A DNA stretch of 57,703 bases from a bacterium (GTDB lineage: Bacteria; Bacillota; Bacilli; Lactobacillales; Streptococcaceae). Both the position numbers and the translations under genes were made by a program. The notes under the pieces were generated by a model. That model was not told the DNA's origin and did not search any database. It worked only from the letters and a program-made list of their open reading frames with translations. Below, one piece after another: positions 57,360-57,703 of this stretch (position 1 is the first letter of the stretch; every line of letters starts with the position of its first letter). The stretch is taken from assembly GCA_905221035.1 (NCBI GenBank), contig CAJNBP010000011.1, forward strand, positions 1 to 57,703, in the 5' to 3' direction.

Positions 57360-57703
57360 TGAACTGCACCCCAAAAGTTAGACAGAAAAAATCTAACTTT
57401 TGGGGTGCTTTTATTATGAAATTAACTTATGATGATAAAGTTCAGATCTATGAACTTAGAAAACAAGGATATAGCTTAGAGAAGCTTTCAAATAAATTTG
57501 GGATAAACAATTCTAATATTAGGTACATGATTAAATTGATTGATCGTTATGGAATAGAGTTCGTCAAAAAAGAAAAAAATCGTTACTATTCTCCTGAATT
57601 AAAACAAGAAATGATTGATAAAGTCCTACATGAAGGCTGGACTAAAGATAGAGTTTCTCTTGAATACGGCCTCCCAAGTCGTACGATACTTCTTAATTGG
57701 CTA
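57360..57703 (+). mobile_element. IS3-family (IS861/IS150-like) insertion sequence, left end
   Basis: The terminal repeat TGAACTGCACCCCAAAAG starts at 57360. A 16-bp hairpin follows (CACCCCAAAAGTTAGA / TCTAACTTTTGGGGTG, 57367-57406), which would shield the transposase gene from outside transcription. The element continues past the window. It interrupts an aaacgcat-type terminator repeat whose first arm remains at 57347-57359. Confidence 0.85.
57416..57703 (+). CDS. IS3-family transposase OrfA (cut by window edge)
   Basis: The open frame from ATG 57416 runs off the right edge (96 codons visible). It begins MKLTYDDKVQIYELRKQGYS and carries two helix-turn-helix units (SLEKLSNKFGINNSNIRYMI and DRVSLEYGLPSRTILLNWL). 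These are the DNA-binding domains of OrfA in IS150/IS861-type elements; OrfB with the DDE catalytic domain would follow outside the window. Confidence 0.88.
   Translation, partial: MKLTYDDKVQIYELRKQGYSLEKLSNKFGINNSNIRYMIKLIDRYGIEFVKKEKNRYYSPELKQEMIDKVLHEGWTKDRVSLEYGLPSRTILLNWL

Overview
The window is low-GC Firmicutes chromosome from a mitis-group Streptococcus: S. pneumoniae or a very close relative (S. pseudopneumoniae or S. mitis). Three things point there. Gene order follows the pneumococcal nan / pbp2B-recR-ddl-murF / ftsAZ-ylm-divIVA-ileS / gpmA / psaBCA-pepO / rel-dtd / two-component system 01 backbone. At least seven copies of the pneumococcal BOX repeat are scattered between genes. 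IS630-Spn1-like and IS3-family ends are present. Against my memory of the near-invariant pneumococcal PsaA, the PsaA here has about a dozen substitutions, and several insertions are not in the standard backbone, so a mitis or pseudopneumoniae-like strain is quite possible. This is inference from memory, not a search.

Layout. 1-156: start of an IS630-type transposase cut by the window edge. 241-9493: sialic acid module with two divergently spaced operons, nanE-satABC-yhcH-yesL and nanA(lyase)-nanK, both behind a promoter carrying a CcpA-type cre site and an identical 14-bp palindrome (probable NanR operator); then a RelBE toxin-antitoxin pair lodged between nanK and the convergent regulator nanR. 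9680-16550: BOX, pbp2B (mosaic, penicillin-resistance type), recR, ddl, murF, a Nudix hydrolase and a membrane protein. 16752-25606: the division cluster ftsA-ftsZ-ylmE-sepF-ylmG-ylmH-divIVA, then a T-box and ileS. 26159-34067: small membrane protein, lipoprotein, gpmA, an intracellular GH95 fucosidase, and an ABC/FtsX-type exporter pair. 34251-37510 (minus): tpx and the manganese importer psaBCA behind a DtxR-type operator; the matching regulator psaR is at 49936. 37687-43586: pepO, then an inserted block with a serine recombinase, two inverted 30-bp palindromic sites and a large proline-rich LPXTG surface protein. 43896-53186: metallo-beta-lactamase-fold hydrolase, rel, dtd, tandem paralogous membrane proteins, a PnuC-like transporter, psaR, a phosphodiesterase, an Rrf2 regulator and a lipase-like protein. 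53342-54986: two-component system 01. 55468-57330: a decayed peptide-maturation locus (broken XRE regulator, C-terminal SPASM fragment of a radical SAM enzyme, intact ABC exporter). 57360-end: left end of an IS3-family element inserted into a terminator repeat.

The most interesting candidates are (1) the recombinase plus two oppositely oriented sites upstream of the LPXTG gene, which has the geometry of a DNA-inversion switch; (2) the remnant radical-SAM peptide locus at 55468-57330; (3) the duplication of the nanK tail and terminator around the RelBE pair, with a BOX element rewriting the end of nanK; and (4) the BOX element sitting between the pbp2B promoter and start codon, which leaves the altered pbp2B without a visible Shine-Dalgarno sequence.
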